Part shown: piece after piece, positions 10,517 to 19,359 of the stretch
Position numbering within the stretch: the stretch's first letter is position 1
Layout of the letters: each line of letters begins with the position of its first letter
From: an uncultured Alphaproteobacteria bacterium
Lineage (GTDB): Bacteria > Pseudomonadota > Alphaproteobacteria > Micavibrionales > Micavibrionaceae
Reading direction: 5' to 3'
Length of the DNA: 64,000 bases
Assembly (NCBI GenBank): GCA_946480475.1
Contig: CAMLJM010000011.1
Coordinates: 1-64,000 of the forward strand
Translations under genes and position numbers: made by a program
The notes under the pieces: model-generated
What the model was told of the DNA's origin: nothing
Databases searched by the model: none
Seen by the model: the letters and a program-made list of their open reading frames with translations, nothing else

Positions 10517-11767
10517 ATGGGCGCACTCTATAACATAGCTGTTATCGGAAGTGGGACATCCGGTCTTGCATCGGCACTCTTTCTCAGCAGAGATGGCCAT
10601 AATGTTACATTGTTTGAAAAGTTCTCCGAGCCCCGCCCGTTAGGTGCGGGGATCATGCTGCAGCCCACAGGCTTGGCCTGTATGGCTTGTCTGGGTCTTG
10701 ACAAAGAGATTCTTTCCTACGGCGCAAAAATCAATCATCTATATGGACAGTCTGCGAATGGCAGCGTGGTGTTTGATATACGCTATGGCGATTTAAAGCC
10801 GCATCTTTTCGGGCTCGGTGTGCACCGAGGCGCACTTTTTTCCGTTTTGCACAATGAGGTTGCTCGGCAGAACATAAAAATTATCATTTCCTGCGAAATT
10901 GTCCGCACGGAGATCGCTATGGACAAGCGTACTGTGATCGATAAGAGCAGCAATCAATATGATGGTTTCGATCTCGTCGTGGATGCCAGCGGGGCGCGAT
11001 CTTTGCTGAGGGCGCAGCACGGACATTTAAAGTGCAGTAGGCCTTATTGCTACGGTGCTGTGTGGGGTGTTTGTACTGATCCGGGACAGGCGTTCGGCAA
11101 GGACTATCTGCAGCAACGCTACGATACCAGCAAAGTTATGATTGGTGCGCTTGCTATAGGAAGACGCCCTTCTGATGACGCGGAAACACTTGCGTTCTTT
11201 TGGAGCTTGTTGGCCAAAACATATGATCAATGGAGGGAAACAGGCCTCGATCCGTGGAAAAATCGTGTCCTCGACTATTGGCCTGATCTTGCACCTTTTA
11301 TAGATCAATTCAAATCAGTTGACGATCTGACATTCGCGCAATACAGCGATACGATTATGAAACAATGGCACGGAGATCGCCTTGTTTTTATCGGAGATTC
11401 CGCTCATTGCACCAGCCCGCAGCTAGGGCAGGGCGCTAACCTCGGTCTGATCGATGCGCTGACGCTTGCGACATGTCTGAAAGAGGGAGAAGATATAAAC
11501 CAGTCTTTAGCCTGTTATACAAAAGAGAGAAAAAGCCATACGAACTTCTACCAGATAGCTAGTCGCTGGCTTACACCATTTTTCCAGTCAGACCTAACAG
11601 CTGCAGCATGGCTACGTGATCGCACATTTGGCATGATGTGCAAGATGCCCTACATGAAAACTGAAATGCTAAAAACGCTTGCGGGCATAAAAACGGGTCT
11701 GTTTACTCATTTAAACCCGGGTGAATGGCATGCGGATTACGACCTTAATCTGCCTGCTGGTCAATGA
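10517..11767 (+). CDS. FAD-dependent monooxygenase (UbiH/PHBH-like)
   Basis: 416-residue group A flavoprotein monooxygenase-like protein. The N-terminal Rossmann motif GSGTSG is at residues 11-16, followed by an acidic strand end (TLFEKF). The second FAD motif GDSAH at residues 293-297 is followed by PQLGQGANLGLIDALTLA. These enzymes hydroxylate or oxidise aromatic or polyprenyl substrates with NAD(P)H and O2. The substrate cannot be read here, and no ubiquinone-pathway neighbour is present. Its last 23 bases overlap the end of the convergent SDR/DUF4166 gene. Confidence 0.85.
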   Translation: MGALYNIAVIGSGTSGLASALFLSRDGHNVTLFEKFSEPRPLGAGIMLQPTGLACMACLGLDKEILSYGAKINHLYGQSANGSVVFDIRYGDLKPHLFGLGVHRGALFSVLHNEVARQNIKIIISCEIVRTEIAMDKRTVIDKSSNQYDGFDLVVDASGARSLLRAQHGHLKCSRPYCYGAVWGVCTDPGQAFGKDYLQQRYDTSKVMIGALAIGRRPSDDAETLAFFWSLLAKTYDQWRETGLDPWKNRVLDYWPDLAPFIDQFKSVDDLTFAQYSDTIMKQWHGDRLVFIGDSAHCTSPQLGQGANLGLIDALTLATCLKEGEDINQSLACYTKERKSHTNFYQIASRWLTPFFQSDLTAAAWLRDRTFGMMCKMPYMKTEMLKTLAGIKTGLFTHLNPGEWHADYDLNLPAGQ

Positions 11768-13448
11768 TATTAAGCCATCCTCGATAATGAATGATCAGCC
11801 CTACCAGCGGATGGGAAATTTTTACATGGAAGTGAAATTTGCCATCCTCCACTATCTCGTATGAATCAGATGCTGGGCATAAAGCCATCGGCATGGAGAT
11901 TCCGAGGAAGCTCCAGCTACGCAAAACAAGGCGTAGCTTTTGCTCACTCTCTTCGGTTACCAGTGCCATGGCAAAGCGCATAGGTCCAAAGCGTTCGATG
12001 AGCAGCCGCTCTGTCCTACCATATCCTCGCGATTGCCAGCTCTTGAAGCTTCTGCCATTGAAGGTTCGCATCCATTGCTCGGTTCCGGCGAATACATTAA
12101 AATCCACGCTCACGGGGACGTCCGTTCCCGCCTGCGGAAATCCAATCATATCTGCGATCATGCGGGCAAAAGGATTGGTACCACGCTCTATGATAGCCAA
12201 TCCTTCTGCCCTGCGCGATATAGCAACATCGTGCATGTTACGAATGGGCACAGGCAACTGGTTCCAGGTTGCCCCTAGAACAGATTGATATAAAGGCATC
12301 GGTATTGGAGGTTCATCCAGCCTGAAGCCTGTGTAAATCGTCCGTCGTGAAAACAGCCGTTCATAATCTGACAGAGCAAGGTCATCAATCGCTGTGCGGG
12401 CGCCGGGTTCTATGGCTTCACCGCGAAACAGTTTGCGCATAATCGCCTCTACCGCCATGCACGGGATCAGTGGTCCATCGCGCCCTTCGGCAAGAAGATG
12501 CCATGACTTCCTGACAGGCTGTTTATCTTCTCTGAGCCCGTTAACTTCTACGAACATGCCGCCCCGATGCTCACCCCAGCGGACAGTGTTCATGACAAAC
12601 TGTATCAGTTTGACGATGGGCGTGAGTGAGGGCAGTATTTTCCAACGTACCATCCATGAGAAACCAATCAATACTCTGTGTAATATCTCAGGCACAGGGC
12701 CTGCTCCCATCCATACTGTTCTCGCATCCGGCCATAGCTCAGGAAGCACGCGCAGATCCGGGACATCAACCAGAGAGAACAAAATATTTTTTAAAGGCAC
12801 ATAGCCGGGAGGAGAAATCGTATAACGAATGGATTCGGTGAACGGATAACCGACAATTATCGTGCCATCCTTTTTGACGGGTACAGGCTGTCCTGCGTAA
12901 CCGGCAATCGCCCGAATAACGTTTTCACCGACTCCGGCAAAGGGAGACGGGGCGATGCCGCCATGAATCGATTCTACGGAATCCATATCTTTCAAAAGTT
13001 CACGAACGACAAGGGCTGTCAAAACCGGAAAGCTCGACACGCCGGACAATATAAAAACCCCGGCGGCTTTTGCAGCGCTATCGAATTGATAGATTCCTTT
13101 TACAAATTCCGATCCATCAGCGAGATCAAGATAATGAACCTGATGAGCAATACAGGCCTCTACCAGCCTGTATTGCGCTGCTCCATAATCCTGAAATGGG
13201 CCACTGGCATCGATAATGATATCAGGCTTTAAGGTCTTTATCTGCTCAGTGGGCGCGTTGCGATCAAAGGAGGCGGGGATCAGTGTGGCCTTTGATTCAG
13301 CCCGCGACTTACAGTAATCGTGGGCCTTTTTTACGGATCGTCCGGTCACTATAAGGGTCAGGTCTGGCCCATCTTCCAGAAGCTCAACGAGGCGGCCTCC
13401 AAAAATGCCATATCCGCCCACTATAAGAATTCTAGTCAGATTTTTCAT
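11745..13448 (-). CDS. NAD(P)-binding (saccharopine dehydrogenase-like) protein with C-terminal DUF4166
   Basis: 567 residues from the ATG at 13448, which has GGGGATGG just upstream. An in-frame start 39 bases earlier lacks one. The N-terminal Rossmann motif GGYGIFGG is at residues 11-18, followed by a saccharopine dehydrogenase/SDR-like segment (PDIIIDASGPFQDYG, then VHYLDLADGSEF). The C-terminal about 190 residues match DUF4166 as I know it: PLYQSVLGATWNQLP near the start, repeated W.R.F, ERFGP, and the closing FHFHVKISHPLVGLIIHYRGWL-type stretch. This two-domain fusion recurs in bacteria and its reaction is not established. It converges on, and overlaps by 23 bases, the FAD monooxygenase gene, so the two may be functionally linked. 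Confidence 0.8.
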   Translation of the reverse strand: MKNLTRILIVGGYGIFGGRLVELLEDGPDLTLIVTGRSVKKAHDYCKSRAESKATLIPASFDRNAPTEQIKTLKPDIIIDASGPFQDYGAAQYRLVEACIAHQVHYLDLADGSEFVKGIYQFDSAAKAAGVFILSGVSSFPVLTALVVRELLKDMDSVESIHGGIAPSPFAGVGENVIRAIAGYAGQPVPVKKDGTIIVGYPFTESIRYTISPPGYVPLKNILFSLVDVPDLRVLPELWPDARTVWMGAGPVPEILHRVLIGFSWMVRWKILPSLTPIVKLIQFVMNTVRWGEHRGGMFVEVNGLREDKQPVRKSWHLLAEGRDGPLIPCMAVEAIMRKLFRGEAIEPGARTAIDDLALSDYERLFSRRTIYTGFRLDEPPIPMPLYQSVLGATWNQLPVPIRNMHDVAISRRAEGLAIIERGTNPFARMIADMIGFPQAGTDVPVSVDFNVFAGTEQWMRTFNGRSFKSWQSRGYGRTERLLIERFGPMRFAMALVTEESEQKLRLVLRSWSFLGISMPMALCPASDSYEIVEDGKFHFHVKISHPLVGLIIHYRGWLNIIDQQAD

Positions 13449-13674
13449 ACCATCCCCACAACGTCTGTTCCTGATATTCTGGCGCATATTGATGATTGCG
13501 CCATGAAGATTACACCGAGCAAAGTTGGAAATGAATGGATGCTATACCATTCATCAAAGTGACTCAGTTACGCATTCCAAATTCTCGCCACACAGAAAAT
13601 TTTGCAACTGAGAATAACGCTATATTCCATGCGGGTTTTGCTCACCTCAGTGGTGTGGCGACAAACAAGAGCGG

Positions 13675-13698
13675 CAAAAAGCCCGCTGTTTGCAGGCT
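13675..13698 (-). terminator. Probable rho-independent terminator after tRNA-Gln
   Basis: On the minus strand AGCCTGC-AAACA-GCGGGCT forms a 7-bp stem with one U-G pair, followed by five T. It lies 44 bases downstream of the tRNA 3' end. Confidence 0.55.
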
Positions 13699-13741
13699 AT
13701 TACGGGAGATAAAATATTCTTTAGAATCAATAGGATGTAGA

Positions 13742-13816
13742 TGGCTGGGGCGGCTGGATTCGAACCAACGAATGGCGGTACCAAAAACCGCTGCCTTACC
13801 GCTTGGCGACGCCCCA
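13742..13816 (-). tRNA. tRNA-Gln (anticodon UUG)
   Basis: 75-base cloverleaf read from 13816 to 13742. The acceptor stem TGGGGCG pairs with CGCCCCA, including the U1-A72 pair typical of glutaminyl tRNA. A discriminator G is followed by an encoded CCA (13744-13742). The anticodon arm GCGGT-TTTTGGT-ACCGC places TTG at the anticodon, and a TTCGAAT T-loop is present. All arms close. Confidence 0.96.
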
Positions 13817-14065
13817 ATGCCTTAGGATCGGGCGCCAAACTATCCAAGAAAGCGGGGAAAAGCAAGGACAAAACAAAGCCATAGACAGATGGTTGTTACA
13901 CCTTTTAAGGCTAGGCATTGAGGAAACCCGCTATTTTACATATAAACAATTCTAGATGCACCAAAATGACTTCCTCTATAATGACGCGTTTCATATAAGA
14001 TTGTTCACTATCGGCGGCGGGTTATGGCTTCGCTTCGCTGACATTTATAACAACAGATAGCTCAA

Positions 14066-14614
14066 ATGCCTCAGCATCTCTTTCTCTTCCTCTGCCTGAC
14101 CGTTCTGGTTTTGTCCGGTTGTGCGGGTACATCAAACGCTGTCTTTACGACTGATACGCCTAGGCAAACCTCTTATGCGTCTGCTCGTACGGTGCCGAAA
14201 GCTGTGCAGTGCGTTCCTTATGCACGAGAAAAGTCGGGTATTCAGATTATGGGGGACGCCTACACCTGGTGGGACCGGGCCGCCCCCCGTTATAACCGGG
14301 GGCATACCCCGCAGCCGGGATCGGTTCTTGTATTGGCTAAAACCAATAAATTGCGTTACGGCCATTTGGCAGTTGTGCGGGAAATTATCACCCCGCGCCA
14401 AATTAACGTCACACATAGTAATTGGGGCAACGATAGCTATAGTCGCCGCGTGATTTATGATTCCATGCGGGTAGAAGATATATCCGCCCGCAATGACTGG
14501 AGCAATGTGCGCTTCTGGAACCCGGAGAAGAATGTTTTTGGATTTCCTTATGCGTCGCGTGGTTTCATCTACCAATCGCCCTGGGCCAGTGCTAATACTC
14601 ATTTGGTCAACTAA
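14066..14614 (+). CDS. CHAP-domain lipoprotein (putative cell-wall amidase/endopeptidase)
   Basis: 182 residues. The N-terminal signal ends in a lipobox LSGC (lipidated Cys19), so the mature protein should be membrane-anchored in the periplasm or outer membrane. The rest is a CHAP (NlpC/P60-like) domain with catalytic Cys49 in VQCVPYAR and His100 in RYGHLAVV, then NVTHSNWGND. CHAP enzymes cut peptidoglycan amide bonds. It is followed 11 bases later by a small hypothetical gene and a shared terminator, suggesting a two-gene transcript. Confidence 0.87.
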   Translation: MPQHLFLFLCLTVLVLSGCAGTSNAVFTTDTPRQTSYASARTVPKAVQCVPYAREKSGIQIMGDAYTWWDRAAPRYNRGHTPQPGSVLVLAKTNKLRYGHLAVVREIITPRQINVTHSNWGNDSYSRRVIYDSMRVEDISARNDWSNVRFWNPEKNVFGFPYASRGFIYQSPWASANTHLVN

Positions 14615-14625
14615 GGAAGAAATCA

Positions 14626-14856
14626 ATGACAACTCTCAGCAAAGAACAAGCGCTTGAAAATATCTATACTGCTATGCATAACGGCAATCAGGACATCGAT
14701 GTCCATATCGCTGCTTTGAAAGCGACGTTAGCCGCAAATGGCGAGAAAGATATCGTCGTCAATCCTACGCGCTTGCCGCAAAATAATCGTCAGGGCCGCA
14801 AGATGATGGAGTCGTATTTTAAAAAGCGCGGCGTCAATGTCAGCTTTGCTTCTTAA
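14626..14856 (+). CDS. Small hypothetical protein (76 aa)
   Basis: Soluble 76-residue protein without signal or membrane segment. The start MTTLSKEQALENIYTAMHNG is helical, and the C-terminus is basic (NNRQGRKMMESYFKKRGVNV). GGAAGAAATCA precedes the ATG. It is 11 bases downstream of the CHAP lipoprotein gene and ends just before a strong terminator. I do not recognise a family. Confidence 0.75.
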   Translation: MTTLSKEQALENIYTAMHNGNQDIDVHIAALKATLAANGEKDIVVNPTRLPQNNRQGRKMMESYFKKRGVNVSFAS

Positions 14857-14860
14857 TTAA

Positions 14861-14886
14861 AAAGGCCGCTTTCAGAAGCGGCCTTT
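14861..14886 (+). terminator. Rho-independent terminator
   Basis: AAAGGCCGCT-TTCAGA-AGCGGCCTTT is a perfect 10-bp stem followed by TTCTT. It ends the CHAP lipoprotein/76-aa transcript and can also serve the convergent glycine-zipper gene that ends at 14907. Confidence 0.9.
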
Positions 14887-14906
14887 TTCTTAAGTGATTA
14901 GAAAAA

Positions 14907-15401
14907 TCATGCAGCAAGATTATGGGCATCTGTCATCTGCAGGCTTTTCTTGATCATATCTTTCTCTTTGGAATCGCGGGCTTCTACGGCCAGAAGAATG
15001 GCGCCATCACGAATTTCTTTTTCGTATATTTTGGCCTCATATTCTGGGATGCCGGCTCCAATCAAACCGCCCACAATACCACCCGCTACGGCACCCGTTG
15101 CCAAACCAGCCAGCGAACCGACCAATGCGCCGGTCACAACAATGTTCAAGCCGGGGATAGCCAGTGTGCCGGCTATGGACAGCGCGCCTAGTGCAGCACC
15201 GATCAGGCCGCCAGCCGTGGCTCCGCCAGCGACACCGTGATCAATTTGGGAATGAGATTCAAGATTCAAGCTGCGACCGCGCGTGGCATCGGTTGAAAGC
15301 ATACTAATCTGTTTGTCATTAATATTAATAGCTTCCAGGCGGCGCAGGGCATCTTCTGCCGCGAGGCGCGTTTTAAATGTGGCTGTTACAAATGAAGTCA
15401 T
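14907..15401 (-). CDS. Glycine-zipper general stress-type protein
   Basis: 164 residues from the ATG at 15401, chosen because GAGGAG lies 8 bases upstream. A ferredoxin-like N-terminal segment (TATFKTRLAAEDALRRLE) resembles stress proteins of the YflT/DUF1269 type. It is followed by a long Gly/Ala-rich hydrophobic block (about residues 60-120) with glycine-zipper spacing and a short charged C-terminal segment. It is likely membrane-inserting. A GGAAC-N17-TGTT promoter at 15448-15473 points at it, so it should belong to the EcfG stress regulon. It has the same plan as the next upstream gene. Confidence 0.75.
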   Translation of the reverse strand: MTSFVTATFKTRLAAEDALRRLEAININDKQISMLSTDATRGRSLNLESHSQIDHGVAGGATAGGLIGAALGALSIAGTLAIPGLNIVVTGALVGSLAGLATGAVAGGIVGGLIGAGIPEYEAKIYEKEIRDGAILLAVEARDSKEKDMIKKSLQMTDAHNLAA

Positions 15402-15447
15402 AACTCGTCTCCTCAATATCGGTTAAGAACTGCTCTCACTTAGTTCC

Positions 15448-15473
15448 AACATCTTGCATATCATTGTAGTTCC
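15448..15473 (-). promoter_or_regulatory. EcfG-type (general stress) promoter
   Basis: On the minus strand: GGAAC, 17 bases, TGTT. It lies 47 bases upstream of the ATG of the glycine-zipper gene. The known EcfG consensus of alphaproteobacteria is GGAAC-N16/17-cGTT. Confidence 0.7.
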
Positions 15474-15476
15474 CTT

Positions 15477-16106
15477 TTAGGGGATATCGTGGACGCGAAC
15501 ATCATGCGCACCATGACGCATAAGGATATCACAGGCTAATGTTTCACGTTCAGCGTTTGGCGTACGCACCCATAACAGCAGCCCCCCTTGAGCGATCTGC
15601 TCATGGATATCATGTTCATGTTTATGTTTCAGGCGGCTGACAAGGGCAGCCCCAATCGCAGCCCCACCCCCGCCACCAAGCGCAATCGCCATAAGGGTAG
15701 CGGGCACAGATGCAGGACCAAGAGCTAGGCCCGCCGACACAACGCCAATATAGGTAGCACAGCCGACAAGGACGCTGGCGCCAATTGTTTGCTCTTCAGA
15801 ACGTACAGGGGCTTTTCGCGGCGCCTGCGGATCATCTTCTGCCGCAATAGAACTGTGATCGGTAGGATAAGCGATGCCGAATTGACTCTCTAATTTTTCC
15901 TTATGACCCAGGATGCTTATAGAATCACGCGGGAAAGCCGTAGCCTCCAGCTCTTTAATAGCTTCTTGCATGGCTTCAAAATCATCAAATAAACCCATAG
16001 CTTCCCGATTGCCAGCTGTAGCAGTTTGATCATGATCATAAGCAAACGCTGATGATTCAGATACTGACGATTTAGGGGTTATAGGGGGATGAGTAGTATT
16101 TTGCAT
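15477..16106 (-). CDS. Glycine-zipper general stress-type protein, longer paralogue
   Basis: 209 residues from the ATG at 16106 with GAGGGTAAT upstream. An in-frame TTG or other start earlier is less likely. The order is a polar N-terminal tail, a YflT-like segment (MGLFDDFEAMQEAIKELEAT), a Gly/Ala-rich hydrophobic block (about 115-165) and a C-terminal ferredoxin-like segment ending with DVRVHDIP. It resembles the downstream gene at 14907-15401 in layout, so the two are probably diverged paralogues. The consensus EcfG promoter at 16168-16192 lies 61 bases upstream. Confidence 0.72.
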   Translation of the reverse strand: MQNTTHPPITPKSSVSESSAFAYDHDQTATAGNREAMGLFDDFEAMQEAIKELEATAFPRDSISILGHKEKLESQFGIAYPTDHSSIAAEDDPQAPRKAPVRSEEQTIGASVLVGCATYIGVVSAGLALGPASVPATLMAIALGGGGGAAIGAALVSRLKHKHEHDIHEQIAQGGLLLWVRTPNAERETLACDILMRHGAHDVRVHDIP

Positions 16107-16167
16107 GGCATTACCCTCAAATCTCTCAAGTAGTAGCAAGCGTTTAAGTAAACGCCCTCACTATGCA

Positions 16168-16192
16168 AACGAATATGGAAGGAGAGGGTTCC
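16168..16192 (-). promoter_or_regulatory. EcfG-type promoter, perfect consensus
   Basis: On the minus strand: GGAAC, 16 bases, CGTT. It precedes the 209-aa stress-type gene starting at 16106. Confidence 0.82.
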
Positions 16193-16266
16193 CGGAAACA
16201 GAAAAGAGGGCAATAGCTTTGCCCTTTACCTCGTCGGCACTTATCTATTTTTAATACTGTTAAAAT

Positions 16267-16344
16267 TTACAGTACATTGAAGATATAAAGCAGAATAATC
16301 ACAGGAATGGGAATGCCCAGCAGCCATAAAATTATGCCTTTCAT
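16267..16344 (-). CDS. 25-aa hydrophobic microprotein
   Basis: ATG at 16344, stop at 16267-16269, giving 25 residues that start MKGIILWLLGIPIPVIILLY and end IFNVL. It is a single predicted transmembrane helix with a central GIPIP motif. AGGGGG lies 5 bases upstream of this ATG and 2 bases upstream of an alternative ATG at 16347. An EcfG-type promoter sits at 16387-16412. I believe near-identical short peptides occur in other proteobacterial genomes, but no function is known to me. Confidence 0.72.
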   Translation of the reverse strand: MKGIILWLLGIPIPVIILLYIFNVL

Positions 16345-16386
16345 CATAGCCCCCTATATTCAACCAACGGATAAATACAGTTCTTA

Positions 16387-16412
16387 AACAAAAGGGCGAA
16401 AAAGAAAGTTCC
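16387..16412 (-). promoter_or_regulatory. EcfG-type promoter for the 25-aa microprotein
   Basis: On the minus strand: GGAAC, 17 bases, TGTT. It lies just downstream of the OmpA-family lipoprotein stop and 43 bases upstream of the microprotein ATG. Confidence 0.7.
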
Positions 16413-16413
16413 G

Positions 16414-16896
16414 CTATTTCTTAATCTGGATAGTGACCCGGCGGTTTTCAAGCAGCTTGACTTCATCTTGCGTAGGGAAGAGCAAATCATTTTCCCCTTT
16501 GCCCTCCACTATAATCAGATCCTTATTAACCCCTTCTTTTCTAAGGGATTTTGCTACTAGTTGCGCACGCTTCTTTGACAAAATTTGGTTGTAGGAAGCG
16601 GAGCCAAAAGTATCCGTATAGCCTGTAACAACAACAAGGGCAGGGTCAGATTTCTTAATCAGTTCTGCAACTGTTTTAATGGTTGCGGATGATTCCTGAT
16701 CAGGCATGGTCCCGTTGGAGTCAAAGTGAACGTCATATTGTGCTGAGAAAATCTCTTCATCTCGCCGGTTTTCCAGGGATGCCGTACGCGGATTGTATGC
16801 GGGCTTTCCTTTTGTGCCAAAAAACGTATCACAACCTGCCAGGGAAAGTAGCGCCAAAGGAATAATTATGTAATTTAAAGGGTTTTTGTTATACAA
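16414..16896 (-). CDS. OmpA-family lipoprotein
   Basis: 160 residues. The start is TTG at 16896 with AGAAGGAC 8 bases before it. The signal peptide ends in the lipobox LAGC (Cys22). The C-terminal about 105 residues form an OmpA-like peptidoglycan-binding domain: YDVHFDSNGTMPDQES, VVVTGYTDTFGSASYN, LSKKRAQLVAKSL and LENRRVTIQI. The predicted role is to tether the outer membrane to peptidoglycan. A perfect EcfG promoter lies at 16943-16967. Confidence 0.9.
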   Translation of the reverse strand: MYNKNPLNYIIIPLALLSLAGCDTFFGTKGKPAYNPRTASLENRRDEEIFSAQYDVHFDSNGTMPDQESSATIKTVAELIKKSDPALVVVTGYTDTFGSASYNQILSKKRAQLVAKSLRKEGVNKDLIIVEGKGENDLLFPTQDEVKLLENRRVTIQIKK

Positions 16897-16942
16897 TATA
16901 GATGTCCTTCTGGTACTTCAGGCCTAATTCATTCTCACGAAG

Positions 16943-16967
16943 AACGCCTGGTTTCAATAGTAGTTCC
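16943..16967 (-). promoter_or_regulatory. EcfG-type promoter, perfect consensus
   Basis: On the minus strand: GGAAC, 16 bases, CGTT. It lies 46 bases upstream of the TTG start of the OmpA-family lipoprotein. Confidence 0.82.
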
Positions 16968-17088
16968 CGCTCTATTTACCTTGTTAAAAAAACAAAATGA
17001 AGAGCGACCGTAAATAAACAAGTACTTTGATACAAAGAATTCACACTTTATACTCAAGCCACTGTCCTAACAATCAGAGTAAATTCAT

Positions 17089-19341
17089 ATGCTGCAAGGT
17101 GCACGCCTACATGCTGTTGTCTTCCTTAGTGTGACAGTCCTCTCTTTAGGGGGGCTGATGGGCGCTTACTGGGTTAAGGACCGGCAGGCGGCTTCTTTGG
17201 AAAAAGAGATTACAGCTGCACGGGCAATTATTAACGGCACCCAGGAAATGATGGCCATGGTTTATGGCACATTGGCCATCCAGCGCGGTTATTTGCTATC
17301 GGGTGATCGGGAATTACTGACGGAATACGATTATAACAAGAAGCGCCTTACCGAAACGCTGGCCAACTTAAAAAAACTGGCATCGCCTTATCCGGCACAG
17401 GATAGCCGCATGGTCGAATTACAACACCATTATCTGACATTCACGGAAACTCTGGATGCAATGGTGCAGCGTTATAAAACGGAACGCAGTCTCGGCAGCA
17501 TCAAGGATATGAATAAAATATCAGAAATCAGAAAATCTTTTGATTCCGTGGCGACGAGTATTCTGACGGATGAGCAAGCGCGCATGGATGATTATCGCCG
17601 AAAGTACTTTAAAGCGAAATCTGCCATTTATCGTAACTTTGGCATCAGTATATTCCTGACATCCTTGATCCTCAGCATTTTGAATGCTTATTTGCTATTA
17701 CAACAAAGTGGCCGACTGGCAAATGAAGGACCATTGAAAGAAGCAGAAGAGCGTTTGCGTCTTGCCATTCGTGGCACGAATGACGGCGTGTATGACTGGG
17801 ACCTGGTGACCCAGGAAATTTATTGGTCGCCGCAATTTAAGGGCCTACTGGGTTACCAAGACGACGAGATTGAGGCATCCCGCGCCTTTCTTGAAACGCT
17901 TATCCATCCGGATGATAAACTGGTAGCTTATGAAACCACGCAAAAATACCTGAACAGGGAGCTGCCCGAGCTGTCTTGCGTTTTCCGTGTCAAACATCGT
18001 GATGGTTACTGGATATGGGTGCAAAAGCGTGGCAAGGCTCTCTTTAACGAAAGTGGCCGCGCTGTTCGCCTGACGGGTACATACAGTGATATCAGCAGCC
18101 TCAAAGAATATGAGGCGCGTCTGGAAGAAGCGAAAAATCTGGCTGAAAAAGCGAATGCCGCCAAAACCGAGTTTCTGGCGCATATGAGTCATGAAATTCG
18201 CACGCCCTTAACCAGTATAAGTGGTGTAGCCGAAATCTTGAACGGGCAGAAAAAAGACTTTAACCCTAAGCAACAGCAATTGATCAATGTGCTGTCTTAT
18301 AGCACGACCAATCTGAAGGAGCTTATTAGCGATATTTTGGATTTCTCAAAGATTGAGAGCGGTCAAATGGAGCTGGAGATCAAGCCATTTAACCTGAGTG
18401 ACTTGTTCCAGGAAATATACAGCACTATGGCCATTCGTGCGCAGGAAAAGGGCCTGCAGTTCAGCTTTGATTATGAAGAGGTTGGTAATCTGAATATTAA
18501 AGGCGACAAAGTGCGGTTGCGACAGATTCTTGTAAATCTGATCGGTAATGCCCTTAAATTCACGCATGTTGGTTCTGTTCGTGTCATGGCCAGGAAAATG
18601 GAGAAAAATGACGTGCCTTTCATGCAAATTAGCGTAGCAGATACAGGCATTGGCATTGACCCTAAGAATTTTGATGTGATTTTCGAGCGGTTCCGCCAGG
18701 CTGACCCATCAGTATCACGGAAATATGGCGGTACGGGGTTGGGCTTGCCGATCTCCAAGAATCTGGCCCGCGCTATGGGCGGTACATTGGAGTTGCAAAG
18801 CGAAGTCGAAAAAGGATCCACCTTTACGCTTACAATACCTTTGCAGGAGAATGTCGATCAGCAACCCGCTATCGAAGCGCCCGCTCGGGATGTCGTGCAT
18901 CATTTGAAGATTGGTCGTGAAGGGCGTAATCGTATCTTGCTGGTTGAGGATTATGAAGGGAACATTGCTGTATTAAGCTACATACTTGAATCTCTGAATT
19001 ATGATTTTGATGTGGCGCGGACCGGACTTCAGGCGATCAATCTTTGGAAAGAAACGTCTCCTGACCTGATTTTGATGGATGTTCAGATGCCTGAAATGGA
19101 TGGCCTGACAGCTACACGCCAGATTCGTAATATAGAATCGGAGCAAGGTCTGCCGCGCACACCCATAATCGGCATGACAGCGCATGCGTTTGTAGAGGAC
19201 AAAGATAAATGTACGGCCGCAGGTATGGATTCATATCTGGCGAAACCTATTTCAGAGGCGGATTTGATCGCTGAGATTTCTCGTTATATGAAAGAAAAAG
19301 AGACCCGCTCCGGAAAGCAGGTCTCTGGTGCAAACGATTAG
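17089..19341 (+). CDS. Hybrid sensor histidine kinase (CHASE3-PAS-HisKA-HATPase-REC)
   Basis: 750 residues. TM helix about 8-27; CHASE3-type periplasmic helical domain about 40-180; TM about 185-207; PAS fold about 218-345 (NDGVYDWDLVTQEIYWSPQF, and VKHRDGYWIWVQKRGK); HisKA with His368 in HMSHEIRTP; HATPase with NLIGNALKFT, DTGIGI and GGTGLGL; receiver with Asp664 in LMDVQMPEMDG. It has no Hpt domain. It directly precedes the EcfG-like sigma gene, convergent with an 18-base gap, so it may sense the stress that engages it. The known PhyR-controlling kinases are mostly of the HWE/HisKA2 type, unlike this one. Confidence 0.92.
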   Translation: MLQGARLHAVVFLSVTVLSLGGLMGAYWVKDRQAASLEKEITAARAIINGTQEMMAMVYGTLAIQRGYLLSGDRELLTEYDYNKKRLTETLANLKKLASPYPAQDSRMVELQHHYLTFTETLDAMVQRYKTERSLGSIKDMNKISEIRKSFDSVATSILTDEQARMDDYRRKYFKAKSAIYRNFGISIFLTSLILSILNAYLLLQQSGRLANEGPLKEAEERLRLAIRGTNDGVYDWDLVTQEIYWSPQFKGLLGYQDDEIEASRAFLETLIHPDDKLVAYETTQKYLNRELPELSCVFRVKHRDGYWIWVQKRGKALFNESGRAVRLTGTYSDISSLKEYEARLEEAKNLAEKANAAKTEFLAHMSHEIRTPLTSISGVAEILNGQKKDFNPKQQQLINVLSYSTTNLKELISDILDFSKIESGQMELEIKPFNLSDLFQEIYSTMAIRAQEKGLQFSFDYEEVGNLNIKGDKVRLRQILVNLIGNALKFTHVGSVRVMARKMEKNDVPFMQISVADTGIGIDPKNFDVIFERFRQADPSVSRKYGGTGLGLPISKNLARAMGGTLELQSEVEKGSTFTLTIPLQENVDQQPAIEAPARDVVHHLKIGREGRNRILLVEDYEGNIAVLSYILESLNYDFDVARTGLQAINLWKETSPDLILMDVQMPEMDGLTATRQIRNIESEQGLPRTPIIGMTAHAFVEDKDKCTAAGMDSYLAKPISEADLIAEISRYMKEKETRSGKQVSGAND

Positions 19342-19359
19342 GTTGCTTTGGGGTGTGGG

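Noticed and set aside
13488..13741. Possible small gene between the SDR gene and tRNA-Gln
   Set aside because: Frames here read through the SDR gene start or the tRNA. No ribosome site or signal supports them.
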